Source: Batkoa obscura
Lineage: Eukaryota; Entomophthoromycota; Entomophthoromycetes; Entomophthorales; Batkoaceae
Reading direction: 5' to 3'
Assembly (NCBI GenBank): GCA_030770535.1
Contig: JASVEC010000007.1
Location: forward strand, 868,001 to 932,000
Length of the DNA: 64,000 nucleotides
Shown piece by piece: positions 1 to 10,551 of this stretch (the stretch's first letter is position 1; each line of letters begins with the position of its first letter). The position numbers were made by a program, and so were the translations under genes. The notes below the pieces were generated by a model. It was not told where the DNA came from. It saw nothing but the letters and a program-made list of their open reading frames with translations, and searched no databases.

Positions 1-2098
1 TGTATCTGGATCAATTGCACCAATACCAGAGAATCCAGTAACAATACCAAGGCTGCCATTTACCAAGGAGCGATCTTTATTTGGCATATTTCTCAATAAC
101 ACTACTTGAGCATTAACTTTTAATTTTAAAGTTTCTGGGAATAACGTATAATTATCCATATTGTCTACTATATGTTTTACTTCGCCATAATCTTTCGCTT
201 TAAAGATATGTAATTCACCAGGTAACTCTTGTAACCTTGTCATGTTGGCTCGATCTACTTCTGAACGCGTAGGAAATCTAAATAGGTTAATGAATAGATC
301 TTTTAAAAAACCATATCAACTATTTACAATTCAGCACCTTGAATACCATCACCATTAGATGGTAATGTGCGTGAAATTGTTTTAAATATTTCTACTGCAT
401 TGGTACTGACTCGTCCCATCCTTATTTCATTCAACATGGTTGTAAATTCTAAAAAATTAGCCAATATTAATATCAAATTTAAATTAATTTACCTGGATCA
501 CGTTGTCTAAAAATCTCGGTTAAAACAATAGTTCTATCAATACATTTATTCCAATATTCTGATTCAAAACAAAACTTTGCTTCCTTATCTCGACTAACGG
601 GTGGTAATTGTAAAAAATCTCCAGCTATAATTAACTAATATAACAGATTTTAGTATATCTAGCATTTCTTTAAATAGATTGTATTACTTGAATACCACCA
701 AAAGGCTTATCTTTTACCTCTACTATCTCTTCTCTTATCTTACAAGCTATTTTCTCAAGTTTATCAAAAAGCTCACCATTCAACATTGAAACTAAAAAAC
801 TAAAATTAGAAAAGTAGCTTAATATTATCTATATAATACTTACTTTCATCAATAATTAAATACTTTAGCCTAAGCCATCTCTTAACACTCTTCTTATTAG
901 TGTTAATCTTTCTAAGTAATTCGTTGACAGTACCAGTTCCCAACCCAATACCTGCAAAAGAATGTACAGTACAACCACCAATATTAAAAGCAGCTATACC
1001 AGTCGATGCTGTAACCGCCAAAGTATTAGGTAAGCCGAAGTTTATATTTTGATCAATTCTAAAACGTATGTTTGGATTATAAGAAATAGGATTTTCTCGA
1101 TTACGAATCTCTTCAATGATATATCTTAATAACAATGATTTTCCAGTACCTTGATTTTATTACAATCTATTTTGTTAAATAAAAATAGCTAAACTTACCC
1201 GCAGACCCAGTAAAAAATACATTTTTACCATCTTTAAAGATAGCGTCTACCACCTCCACTTGCGACTTGGTTAACTTACTTTTATCTATAATAATGTCCC
1301 CACTAATACTATCCTCGTTATTCCCATTTCCTCTACTGATTGAATTGAAATCATTTCCACCATTAGATGATGAGCTTTGAGCTCTTTTTTCATTATGATT
1401 AAAATTTTCCCAAGATGCAGTTCTTTTTTTATGTGCTCTAAGGTTTTCACTTATAATATTATTATCATGCAGTTCCTTAATTGACTTTTTTAGGTCATTT
1501 AAAACGCCATAGAGATCATCAATCTTGATTTCAGAGCTATCATATTTACTGAAGGTATTCATTGTTTCTGATTGTTTTGAAGTTGATTGTTTTAAATATT
1601 GGTTGGAAGTGAGACTGCTTTGAGCGCATTCTGGATAGTCGTTAGTATTGCCCAAATTTAATCGTTCATTCTCTAAATAAGATACTGATCTATTTAGATT
1701 ATTGTTTTGAATTTGTTCTATCAATTGTTTTGAAGTTGCTAATAACCGATTTAGATCTAACAATTGTGCTGAAACTGTTATCGGCTGGGTTAGGCTGCTG
1801 TTTTGAGTTAGATCTACTAACTGTGCTGAACTTGTGGTTGGTATACATAATCTGTTTTGATAGTTTGGGCTATCAGTTAAATCAACTACATCACTTGATG
1901 CAATCATGAATTCACTTTCTATATTTTATTTTATCATCATTTCAGTTCTTTAAAAATATGATTACCTTCATTTTTCACCCTTGTATTGTTATCAGTTATA
2001 CTGACATCATTTGAATTTATATTAGAACCATTCGATCTACTTGACTGTTGATTACCTTCTCTGACCTCTTTTTTATCTTCGTTATTTTGATTATACAT
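1..2098 (-). CDS. PIF1: PIF1-family 5'-3' DNA helicase (3' end beyond the window)
   Basis: ATP-dependent DNA helicase of the PIF1/RRM3 type, acting in nuclear and often mitochondrial genome maintenance. I trace seven exons: 2098-1966, 1918-1199, 1149-844, 791-688, 634-493, 448-328 and 277 to beyond base 1; phases close at every junction. Seen in the spliced protein: a long polar N-terminus with a repeated SAQL(V/L)DL motif, Walker A TGSAGTGKS split by the second intron, ITASTGIAAFNIGG-like motif Ia (here VTASTGIAAFNIGG), Walker B IIDEISML (restored by splicing), motif III AGDFLQLPPV, FRQRD, and near the left edge NMPNKDRSLVNGSLGIV, the family's C-terminal signature. The start at 2098 is the first in-frame ATG; a shorter ORF could begin at 1907. 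The SLVNGSLG block and intron-rich structure favour a host PIF1 over a Helitron helicase, but the C-terminus is not visible. Confidence 0.9.
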
Positions 2099-2840
2099 CA
2101 CTAAATCTTATTATTTGCAAATTTATTCTATAATAAGTTAATAACAACTAAAAAAAGTATGTTTTATACTTTACAAACTGGGCAATAATCAGGGATAAGT
2201 TGATGTAATTTTAATTCTTATTTTAGGTAGATAATTTGATTAGTTTATTGAACAAATGAAGCTTTATTGATAACTAATTGGTTGGAGATAGCATACATTA
2301 GCAAAAATTGTAAATGCTTTTTCAAAGATTCTTGTTTTTTTAATATTGCTCAAAAAATATAGAAACTTAAAACTATTAAAATTCCTAAAAAATACAAATT
2401 TAATGTTTTGTGCTATATACTACTTTGAATAGTATTTATTTTTTAATTTCAATAAAGTTTTTTAATAATTTTAATCTTTGTTAAAAAACTTTATCAATTA
2501 TTGTTTGTTTATTTTCATTATATGAAAAGTTACAGGAAAACGTTATAAAAAACTAAAATTAGCACAGCATTACGACTGATATATTTAGTAAATTATGATT
2601 TATTTAAATATAGTCTTGCTATTTAGTTTGTATAGCATGTTTTGAAAGTAATAATATAATGGTAGTCAATGTAAAAGTTTAATATTAAAGTTTAATAATG
2701 ATTGCTTAAGTAGCTTTACCAAATATTTAGTAGAGTAAAACAAAATAAATTTTAATAGTCCACTACAAATAAAAAAGATAGTATGAGTTTTAATCATGAT
2801 TTTCAAAATCAAACTTCAGGCTTTAAATTGACTATTAGAA

Positions 2841-2943
2841 TATGGGGATGTATTTTTGTGTTTAACAATTTTCTTGACAATTTTTCCGCTCAAATAGCAC
2901 TTAAAAAGTGGAAAAAGCGATGAGGCCAAAAAAACACCCCCAC
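2841..2943 (+). mobile_element. MITE family A, copy 1
   Basis: Near full-length copy. It starts TATGGGGATGTATTTTTGTG, has the core CCGCTCAAATAGCACTTAAA, then a GGAAAAAGCGATGAGGCC block, and ends in an ACACCCCCACA tip. The right tip is slightly decayed. Orientation is defined as + when the core reads CCGCTCAAATAG. Confidence 0.8.
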
Positions 2944-3253
2944 ATTATGCTTAATTTTAATATGAACACCTTTATGTAAAAATGTAAGATTTATGTCAGA
3001 AATAACTTGATCAATAATGCTTGAAACCAACTTACAAAATATAGAGGTGCAAAAAGGTTTACGTTGAACCTCAGACATTAATCCTTTATAATTCTATTAA
3101 AACTTATTTAGCAATATGTAAATGTAGTTTAATAAATTTCATAATGAGTAGTTTATTATGTATAAGTGATATTAAATTTACATAGTATTAACAAACTATT
3201 TCAAAACACAAAATATTTGAAAGGTATACAAAAAAGTATATAATGTGGATTTG

Positions 3254-3452
3254 AAGTGGAAAAATGTGATGGTGAAGAATATAGTCAGGGACAAAAGTGA
3301 TTCAATGGTGTAATATTTTGTTCTAAAAAACCCAGAAAATAATATATTATTGAATCGCTTTTGTCCCTAACTATATTTGCCCAATTACCAAAAAAAAACT
3401 ATAGTTGCTACTAATTAGGCAAATACTCCATGCTGTCACATTTTTCCACTTT
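3254..3452. mobile_element. 199-bp compound inverted-repeat element (MITE-like, family B)
   Basis: The outer terminal inverted repeats are AAGTGGAAAAATGTGA and TCACATTTTTCCACTT. Inside are two further hairpins: one at about 3281-3375 with arms GGGACAAAAGTGATTCAA / TTGAATCGCTTTTGTCCC, and one at about 3374-3425 with arms ATTTGCCCAATTA / TAATTAGGCAAAT. No coding capacity. It reads as a foldback or MITE-type non-autonomous element; the nested hairpins may be stacked insertions. Confidence 0.7.
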
Positions 3453-3975
3453 ATCAAATATACATTAGTAAGTTCGAGCATAATATTAATTTTATATTAT
3501 TTGCCTATTTTGTAAAATATAACATAATATAACATCGCAATTTTAAATAGTTACACTACTCAACAACTATACTTTAATAACAGTAATATTTAGGGTACTG
3601 TTAGTAATAAAGCCTTCTATCTTATAGCCTTGAAGTACTAAATTATGTTGGTAACAAATATGTTTAAAAAGTAAGCTACATTTATAAATATTGCCATTAG
3701 ATACTATATGATCTATTATTAAGTTGAATTAAATTGTATCATTGTTGTTATATTTTTATTAAACTAATTACTAATCTTAGCTTAAAATTAGAGAATAATA
3801 GTAATTTAAATAAAAATCAAGCTTAAAAATTCAATAAGGAATTAATAACATTATACGATTATTAAGAACTATTAGCAAAAGAAAATGACATAAATACCAA
3901 ACAGAAATCAATTAAAATATTTGTAAAGCAAAATATTAAATAACATAACAAATTCATAAAGTAAAACAATAAACA

Positions 3976-4713
3976 ATGGCTTTAAACACTATCCCTCAAG
4001 AGTATAAAAACATAGCTATCGTTGGTGGTACTGGTGAACTTGGAAAATATATAGTTAGAGAGTTTCTTAGTCACCAACAAGTTAAAGTAAGAGTAATAAC
4101 TAGAAAAGGAAGTAGCAGTAAGAATGTGATATTAGAAGAATACAAACCAAATAATGCCGAAATATATCAAGCTGATTATGATAATTTAAATAACTTAAAT
4201 GAGGCTTTTAAAGATATTGATGTTGCTATATCTACTATAGGTAGTGATGGGTTATCAACCATTCAAACTAATTTAATTAAAGCAGCAGTGAGTTCCAAAG
4301 TTAAATTGTTTATACCCTCCAAATTTGGTAGTGAAGTAGAGGGCAAAACCAACCCATTATTTTTACAAAAAATTGAAATTAGAAAGCAAATCAAGGAATC
4401 CGGTTTGAACTACGTTTTTTATACTAATGGGTTTTTTATCCAACATATTACTACTGAATTTTATGGTATCGATGTAGCTAATTCTAAAGCTAAAATTGTT
4501 GGTAAAGGAGATACTGAATTAACTGTTACTAGTTTAGATGATATTGCTAAATTTGTATATCAAACTTATCATTTATCAAATGTTAAAAATATCACTGTAA
4601 ATATTGTTGGTGAAAATACCACTATCAATGATATGTTAAAAGATATTAGTAAAGTTACTAGTAAACAGTTCGAAGTATCTCATATCTCTTTAGATGAAGT
4701 ACAAAAGATATAA
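3976..4713 (+). CDS. NmrA-like / isoflavone-reductase-like NAD(P)-binding protein, C-terminus disrupted
   Basis: Atypical short-chain dehydrogenase of the NmrA family: an NAD(P)H-binding Rossmann protein acting as a redox-sensing regulator or reductase in the cytosol. The ORF of 245 residues opens with an N-terminal Rossmann loop IVGGTGELGKYIV (residues about 15-27) followed by VRVITRKGS, where the cofactor phosphate is usually read. The mid-region ISTIGSDGLSTIQTNLIKAA and FIPSKFGSE fit the family. Members are usually about 300 residues; here a TAA at 4711-4713 ends the frame early and recognisable C-terminal sequence continues beyond it (see next entry). No introns seen. It may be a recent pseudogene or a shortened but working protein. 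Confidence 0.85.
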   Translation: MALNTIPQEYKNIAIVGGTGELGKYIVREFLSHQQVKVRVITRKGSSSKNVILEEYKPNNAEIYQADYDNLNNLNEAFKDIDVAISTIGSDGLSTIQTNLIKAAVSSKVKLFIPSKFGSEVEGKTNPLFLQKIEIRKQIKESGLNYVFYTNGFFIQHITTEFYGIDVANSKAKIVGKGDTELTVTSLDDIAKFVYQTYHLSNVKNITVNIVGENTTINDMLKDISKVTSKQFEVSHISLDEVQKI

Positions 4714-4865
4714 GATGATCCAAATGTTGATTTCTTTGGTAAGATTTCATATTATCTTCGTAAAGATACTGAAATTGGGTGATATTAAACTCCCTGGTGA
4801 TCATAAAGATTTGGTCTGGCTTTGAGTTTACTTCCGTTTTTGATTACGCTAAATCTAAGTATTAA
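4714..4865 (+). pseudogene. relic C-terminus of the NmrA-like gene
   Basis: Directly after the TAA the same frame continues as DDPNVDFFGKISYYLRKDTE and hits TGA at 4780-4782. From about 4770 a second frame gives LGDIKLPGDHKDLVW, and from about 4825 a third gives FEFTSVFDYAKSKY and a stop at 4863-4865. That is the expected NmrA C-terminal region, broken by one stop and two small frame changes. Confidence 0.65.
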
Positions 4866-4934
4866 ATAAACATATTTTCTAAGACCTCAACGTTATTTTA
4901 CTTCTAATAACTGATATAGTCATAACAAATGCTA

Positions 4935-5045
4935 GATATAGTGACGAAAAAAAGTTACTTTATGTTAATTACTTTTCCAGTTTTTGTTAATATTTGAAAA
5001 AATTACAAAGCAACGAACATAAAATCACTTTTGTCCATCATTGTC
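4935..5045. repeat. degenerate inverted repeat related to family B
   Basis: The left arm TGACGAAAAAAAGTTACTTT and the right arm, whose reverse complement reads TGGACAAAAGTGATTTTATG, pair imperfectly over about 24 bases. The GACAAAAGTGATT core matches the inner hairpin of the element at 3254-3452, so this is probably an old copy of that module. Confidence 0.4.
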
Positions 5046-5179
5046 ATTTTTATTCTTATACACGTGAAAATTTTCTGCTGCAACCAATGACTAACTTTTT
5101 TTCGCCTAAAAGTCTTAGCTTGTATTAGAAACTACCTTATAAATTGATGTATTTGTAATTTCAATCTGGTTTTTAGGAA

Positions 5180-6640
5180 AGTTTCGTACAAATAAATTTT
5201 TGAGAGCTACACCTTTGTGCAACGCAATCGCTTACAATAAAGTGTCAAATCTGAATCTAATGTTTACTGTTGAATGGCTTTTATTTCTGAGTGGGATCTC
5301 TTTTTTTGAATTATATGCTAAAGGCAGTGTATTGATAACAACCAGTGCTCAGTTAATGAACGAAAGAGAATTAGATGAAACAATTACATTTGGTCCAAAG
5401 GAGACCTTTAAGAATAGGCCTCGGCCTTTTTTTGACTTATCTAGTTCCACATAGAAAAGTAATTTTTTTTGAGTTAGGAACGGCTTCCACTCGGTGACAA
5501 AAGCCCAAAGACCAATTTGTGCTATAAACGGTGGCGAATCTATAAGACGGAGACAACAACTAATGGAAGAAATTCAGCGGAGCAACATGGGAAAAAAGAA
5601 CTTATAAAATATAGGTCTGATGCCAGGCAATGAAAGATGAACTACTCCTGTTTCCTAGGGCCTGGGAACATGTTATCCAAATGCTTTAGATATAAGGGTA
5701 ACAAGCAAACCGATGGCCCACTAGGTCTCGGGTGGAGATGCAAAAAAACAATAGGTGTTGACCTCCCTATTAAAAGCGGAAACTTGAGCTAAGGAGAAGT
5801 AAGCACACCCATCAGCACGCCAAAGAGCCATAGCCAGTTTTAGGTTTAAAACCCTTGAGTAGGAATTACACCCCCCGTAAAAAGATAGCTGCGTCAAAAA
5901 GACGTAAGCAGTTGTAAAAGTTCTTATTTGAGCAGGAAACAGAGCTATCTAGAATATATGAACGGGATTTTTTAATGATTCTTACATTGTCTGTCTATCT
6001 TCAATCAAGGTTTTGCATTATTTATTAACAATTTTAGAACCAGGTGGTGGTGAAATGAAAGGCAAAGTGCTCTTAGAGACTTTACTAACCATGACCTCTG
6101 AGGACCATAAGTGTAGAAAGCCCCTTTGCCATAAAAGATCAAATTGATTCTTTAAAAAAATTCCCAAAACTTCTGAATCAGGGAGTAGTTCATTACCCAA
6201 AGTGACAATAAACCAAAACCATAGCCGCTTTTACTAGAAACCAGTCCCCCATAAGAAGTTCTTTGAAAACAGTTATCCTAAATGAAAGCCGTAACAGCTT
6301 TTCTGGTTCATTTTAAATCTGGTTTGGTAAAGATACACGTATGCAAGCTGTACCAGAGCATATAGAGAGCAGCATTATTAACCAATAAAATTTAGGCTTT
6401 AAGACTGATATCTTTAACATTCCAGCTGTATAGCCTAGTTTCAAGTCTAGAAATACGCGTTGATCATGAATCAGTCTTCTACCCTTAAGTGAGATCTCTT
6501 TTAGTTTAAGGTTTTTTCCTTCTCTGCTTCAGATTAGAAAACCAAAGAAATAGTATGAGCTCCTGGTGAATGAATTGTTTAGCCCTATTACTATTTCTCG
6601 TAACCCTTGACTGAAATTCCTTCAACCTACTACATTTATG
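5180..6640. other. GC-richer island of unknown nature
   Basis: About 1.4 kb that differs sharply from its surroundings: the 60-base line 5701-5760 holds 29 G/C, against well under a third in flanking intergenic DNA. ORFs of 84 residues (5200-5454, +, opening with TTG) and 60 residues (6018-6200, -) are present but I recognise neither. Phrases such as GGGTAACAAGCAAACCGATG (5695-5714) and GCCGTAACAGC (6289-6299) look like structured-RNA sequence, so a nuclear insert of organellar DNA (rRNA or group II intron) is possible. This is not demonstrated. The NmrA-like gene ends at 4865, so no known gene overlaps it. Confidence 0.45.
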
Positions 6641-6839
6641 TTAGTATATCAATAAACACTGCCTTTGATATGTAATCTCAAAGAAATATTTACCATTGAA
6701 TTTTGTATTCTAAAAGAGCAATTATTAAAATGTACAAAGACCAAAAATTTTAAAAAAACGTAATTTTATTATTAAAAAGAATTATCTCCGATATTAAAAC
6801 AAGATGGATTTAAAATGAAATTGATGAAAGGTTCAATTT

Positions 6840-8456
6840 TTAGTTCTTTAAAACTTGATTCCCTTCTTGAGCTTCTCTAGCAGCATCTTCTTCTTCTTTT
6901 GATACATACCAGAATTTGGCCATGATTACAAAGATAGCAAAAAAGAAGATAGAAATGGCAACGTACACCCACATTTTAGTAGTACCTTTCATATCTCCCA
7001 TACCAATTTCAAGACCAAGTACAAAATAATTACCAATAGCTGAAGTAAGTAAGAAAATAGAAGATGAGGAAGACTTCATCTGTCTACCTACTTGTGTATA
7101 AGCGAATTGAAGACCAATTGGTGACACCATAGCTTCACCTAATGATAAAAGAATGTATTGAGGAAGTTGGATGGTACCATTTACACAACCTTTACATGAT
7201 TCCCAGTTCTTATTTACCATAACCTGAGATTCAGCATTAGCTTCGACATAATATTGAAGACATGTGGATAATACGAAAGTAAGAATCATAATAAACCAAC
7301 CCCAAATCATACGAGTTAAAAGTGGCATTCTAATTCCTCTCTTCTCTAAGAATGGATAGACAAAGAAGGATAAGAAAGGTACAAAGAGAATAATTAAGAT
7401 GGAGTTAACGTTTGAAGAAGCTTCAGTTGGTAATGGAATGAACCCTAAGAAGTTATGGTCCATCATATCGTAATTGTTTTGCCATTCAGAACTGTTTTGA
7501 TCGTATAATAACCAGAAGAAAGAGATAGGTAAAAGCATAGCAGCTACTTTTCCGAATAATCTAGTTTCTTCAACCATTTCAGCACCATAAAGATCGGCTG
7601 AGAAATTTAACCAATGACCTTTACTTCTTCTTTCTTCTTCAGATGCAGCGAGATAACGTCTTCCTGCAGTTACTGCAGTCTTAAGAGCAACCCAAGGCAT
7701 GAATCTACCTGTTGGTGGAACAACACGATAATAACGGAAACCAAAAATAAATAATGCTAAGGCGATAGCGAAAGCAATGGTTGGGATACCAAAAGCAAGG
7801 AAGTAACAATTTGAACCAAAGCATTTAACATATTCTTTTAAGTAAGGTGTAAGATATTGAGCAACTAAAGCACCGACATTAATAGCAACGTAGAAAAGAC
7901 CAAAGAATTTATCAAGTAAAACGGTTTGAGTTGGTAAAAATTGATCACCACCATGAGAAGATACACATGGTTTGATACCACCAGAGCCCATAGCCATAAA
8001 TAAAGCAGGTAGGATGAAAGTCCAGTATGGTAATTCACCATGTTTACCAATAAGATCATTAATTGAGAAAACAGACATTAAAACATTTCCTACTAAATAA
8101 ATGAAAGACATATAGACAATGGTATGATATTTTCCTAAGAAGGAATCAGAAATAGCAGCACCAACAAGAGGGAAAATATATACTAAAGCATTGAATAACG
8201 AGGTTTGAGCTTTAGCGTAGGATTCTTCATAACCGTAGGCAGTTTGTAAATATTTGTTTAATAAATTTTTGATACCATAGTAACAGAAACGTTCACATAA
8301 TTCATTAGGTACGATGAAATAGACAGCTTTTGGAAACTTATCATGGTTAGCTTGGAGCTTGGCATCTAACTCGGCATTGATAATACGTTCTTGTTCCAAT
8401 AACTGCAACTCTCTTTCAGTGAGTTGAGCATCGACATGGCCCATTTTCTCAGACAT
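6840..8456 (-). CDS. PTR2: PTR2-type proton-coupled oligopeptide transporter, copy 1
   Basis: Plasma-membrane H+-coupled di/tripeptide symporter of the POT/PTR2 (SLC15-like) family. Single-exon ORF of 538 residues, in the normal range for fungal PTR2. Seen: the cytosolic N-terminus, then FPKAVYFIVPNELCERFCYYG (split here as NELCERFCYYG, the ExxERF proton/peptide-coupling motif, residues 51-61), GGIKPCVSSHGGDQF, the FYVAINVGALVAQ helix, an amphipathic cytosolic linker (about 265-300), FFWLLYDQNSSEWQ, and LSLGEAMVSPIGLQFAYTQ typical of TM10. The ATG at 8456 is preceded by ACAATA. The copy at 22442-24061 is about 96% identical in protein and inverted relative to it. Homology includes at least 200 bp upstream, so this is a segmental duplication. 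Confidence 0.95.
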   Translation of the reverse strand: MSEKMGHVDAQLTERELQLLEQERIINAELDAKLQANHDKFPKAVYFIVPNELCERFCYYGIKNLLNKYLQTAYGYEESYAKAQTSLFNALVYIFPLVGAAISDSFLGKYHTIVYMSFIYLVGNVLMSVFSINDLIGKHGELPYWTFILPALFMAMGSGGIKPCVSSHGGDQFLPTQTVLLDKFFGLFYVAINVGALVAQYLTPYLKEYVKCFGSNCYFLAFGIPTIAFAIALALFIFGFRYYRVVPPTGRFMPWVALKTAVTAGRRYLAASEEERRSKGHWLNFSADLYGAEMVEETRLFGKVAAMLLPISFFWLLYDQNSSEWQNNYDMMDHNFLGFIPLPTEASSNVNSILIILFVPFLSFFVYPFLEKRGIRMPLLTRMIWGWFIMILTFVLSTCLQYYVEANAESQVMVNKNWESCKGCVNGTIQLPQYILLSLGEAMVSPIGLQFAYTQVGRQMKSSSSSIFLLTSAIGNYFVLGLEIGMGDMKGTTKMWVYVAISIFFFAIFVIMAKFWYVSKEEEDAAREAQEGNQVLKN

Positions 8457-9831
8457 TATTGTTAAATTTTAGTAAATAAAGTGAGAAAATCGCGTTTCTT
8501 TTATACCATTTTCGGTTGTGGATCCTTATTTTCTAATTGGAATAAAATACGGAATATTAATCAAGTGAGCTAAATTCAAATTTTTCAAAAAATATTGCTT
8601 TATGCGTGATTGATTAGATTATTAGGATATAGTTGTAGAATCAAAATTAAAATAACATGACTAAAAAAGCCATTAGGAGAAAACTTTATTGGTATATCTT
8701 CTGCAAAAATAACATTCCTTTTTATCTCCATAATTTTTAGCTCAATATATTTCGCTATTCCGGTATTAGCTTTTGATTATCCTATGTTATGAAAAATTAC
8801 ATTCCCTATTTGATAAGCCAACATTTATGCACTTTGATAAGGAAATTTAAATTTAGAAAACATATCAAAGTCAATAAAACTACGCTTAAAAATAAATTTT
8901 TAGACGCAAGTTATATGGTTATTTTATTATTTTATTATTTTATTATTTTGTTATTTTATTATAATCAAATATTTATGATACACCTTAGATTTAATTCTAG
9001 TATTTTATATTGAACTGTTTTAAATTTAATGAGTTTTGTTATCATTTGTAACTTGTGGTTCACGCTTGCTGTCAGCTGAAATAAAAAGAATGCTACTAAA
9101 ACCAACTTGGCTAAGTTGGAATATTTTTCATTTTTAATACTATTGTGGTTAAATATCTGTTGGCCTATTTTGCTAAAGCAAAAAAGATTGATATTGTCTA
9201 ATTACTCAAATTAATGACTAATAAAAATCAATTGATAATAAAAGTCATATTTTTTTATTCTACTTATCTATATATTCTGCAGATTCCACAGTTCCAACTC
9301 TGACTTTAATACTACACAGTGCATTTTTTCTTACATTATAAATTAGAACTTCTCTATTATTTACTATAAAATAATAATCTATTATTTCAATCAAGTGATA
9401 CGTTTCACAGGTTCAGTTTTAATTTATTAGGTAAGAGTAGTATTATTAGAATATAAAAATTAAGTAAACAGAAATTTAAAAATAATTTTAATATATAGCA
9501 AATCTTATGGTGTTAACAAACGACTTATCTTAATATGCTTTAAAATAAAATTATTTTAATATTGGTTTTTTATATGCTTGATTTTAAAGCTAGTGAAAAA
9601 TTAACTGGAACCAATTTATAGTAGAAATTTATATAAGCTCAGCTTTGAACCTCAGTAACTGATCCAATTTATAATAAAGAACATTGCTTTATACTATTAA
9701 CTGTATGATTGAGGCATATAGCTTTTGAGGGCTTGAAAAGAGCCTATAGATCATTTTAGTAAACAAACTATTTAAAAAATACTTATCTGTGAACTGTAGA
9801 CATGAAATTTAAATCCTATTTAATATAACGA
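8457..9831. other. upstream region of PTR2 copy 1 and AT-rich intergenic DNA
   Basis: Bases 8457 to about 8690 are recognisably homologous (inverted) to 22225-22441 upstream of PTR2 copy 2, including the shared block ATGGCTTTTTTAGTCATG on the gene strand; they carry the duplicated promoter. Beyond this I see only the microsatellite at 8918-8963. The ORF at 8789-9013 is built from that repeat. Confidence 0.6.
8918..8963. repeat. ATTTTATT-type microsatellite
   Basis: Roughly six tandem copies of an 8-base unit alternating ATTTT and ATT, with one T-to-G interruption. Confidence 0.8.
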
Positions 9832-9933
9832 TATGAGGATGTATCTTTGTTTAAGAATTTTAATAACAATCTTTTCATTCAAATAGCACTTAAAAAATGG
9901 AAAAAGTGATGAAGCCAAAAAAACATCCCCATA
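9832..9933 (+). mobile_element. MITE family A, copy 2
   Basis: Begins TATGAGGATG, ends AAACATCCCCATA, with the core ATTCAAATAGCACTTAAAAA. It is flanked by further TA dinucleotides at both ends. Confidence 0.85.
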
Positions 9934-10448
9934 TAAAGGTTAAAAAATTAAACAAAAAATAAAAAATAAGCAATAGTGGAATAATGTTACAATGAAACGT
10001 TACTTTAGTAAATAGATTTAATTGTATAACTATGAGAATTTCATATATATAAAATAAATAAACTATACTTTACATAAATTAAAGTTAATATATAAATTAT
10101 TTATATAACTAGATAAATTTTACAATGTAAAAATAAACAAAAATAAATTAAAATGTTAATACATTAACTATTTTTTAATAACAGTAGTCCAAAATTAAAA
10201 ATTAAAAAATGGAATTTATTTAACTTATAACTTTTAAAAAAGAAGTAAATAATTTAGTAAAGTTTAAATAAAAACAAACTGACAATTGAAAAATCATGCT
10301 TGTTGATATAAAATCTATACTCTTTATACTATCTTTTCTTATTATAGTATATTTAATATTTATGTTATAGCTTGTTAATATATTAGTTAAAATAGAAGAT
10401 TTAAATTAAGAAAACAAAAGACTTAAATTCAAGTTGAAAAACAATATT

Positions 10449-10551
10449 TAGGGATGTATTTTTTTGCTTAAGAATTTTACTAGCAATCTTTCCGCTCAAA
10501 TGGCGCTTAAAAATGGAAAAAGTAATGAAACCAAAAAAAAACATTCTCATA
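10449..10551 (+). mobile_element. MITE family A, copy 3
   Basis: Begins TTAGGGATGTATTTTTTTGC, has the core CCGCTCAAATGGCGCTTAAA, and ends in an ACATTCTCATA tip with a few substitutions. Confidence 0.85.

Larger units (their letters stand above)
2099..3975. other. intergenic, AT-rich; holds one MITE and one compound inverted repeat
   Basis: No coding region recognised. It separates the 5' end of the PIF1 gene from the NmrA-like gene and so contains both promoters. The only structures I see are the MITE at 2841-2943 and the 199-bp inverted-repeat element at 3254-3452. Short ORFs here are explained by the MITE or are chance. Confidence 0.7.

Noticed and set aside
1-2098. Interpretation of the helicase as part of a Helitron.
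   Set aside because: No Rep/HUH domain is visible. The SLVNGSLGIV block, the ordered host-like introns and the long unique N-terminus fit PIF1. The C-terminus is off the window, so this is not fully excluded.
7865-8059. 64-residue hydrophobic ORF inside PTR2 copy 1 (and its twin at 22842-23036 in copy 2).
   Set aside because: Alternative-frame shadow of the transporter coding sequence, conserved only because the two genes are nearly identical.
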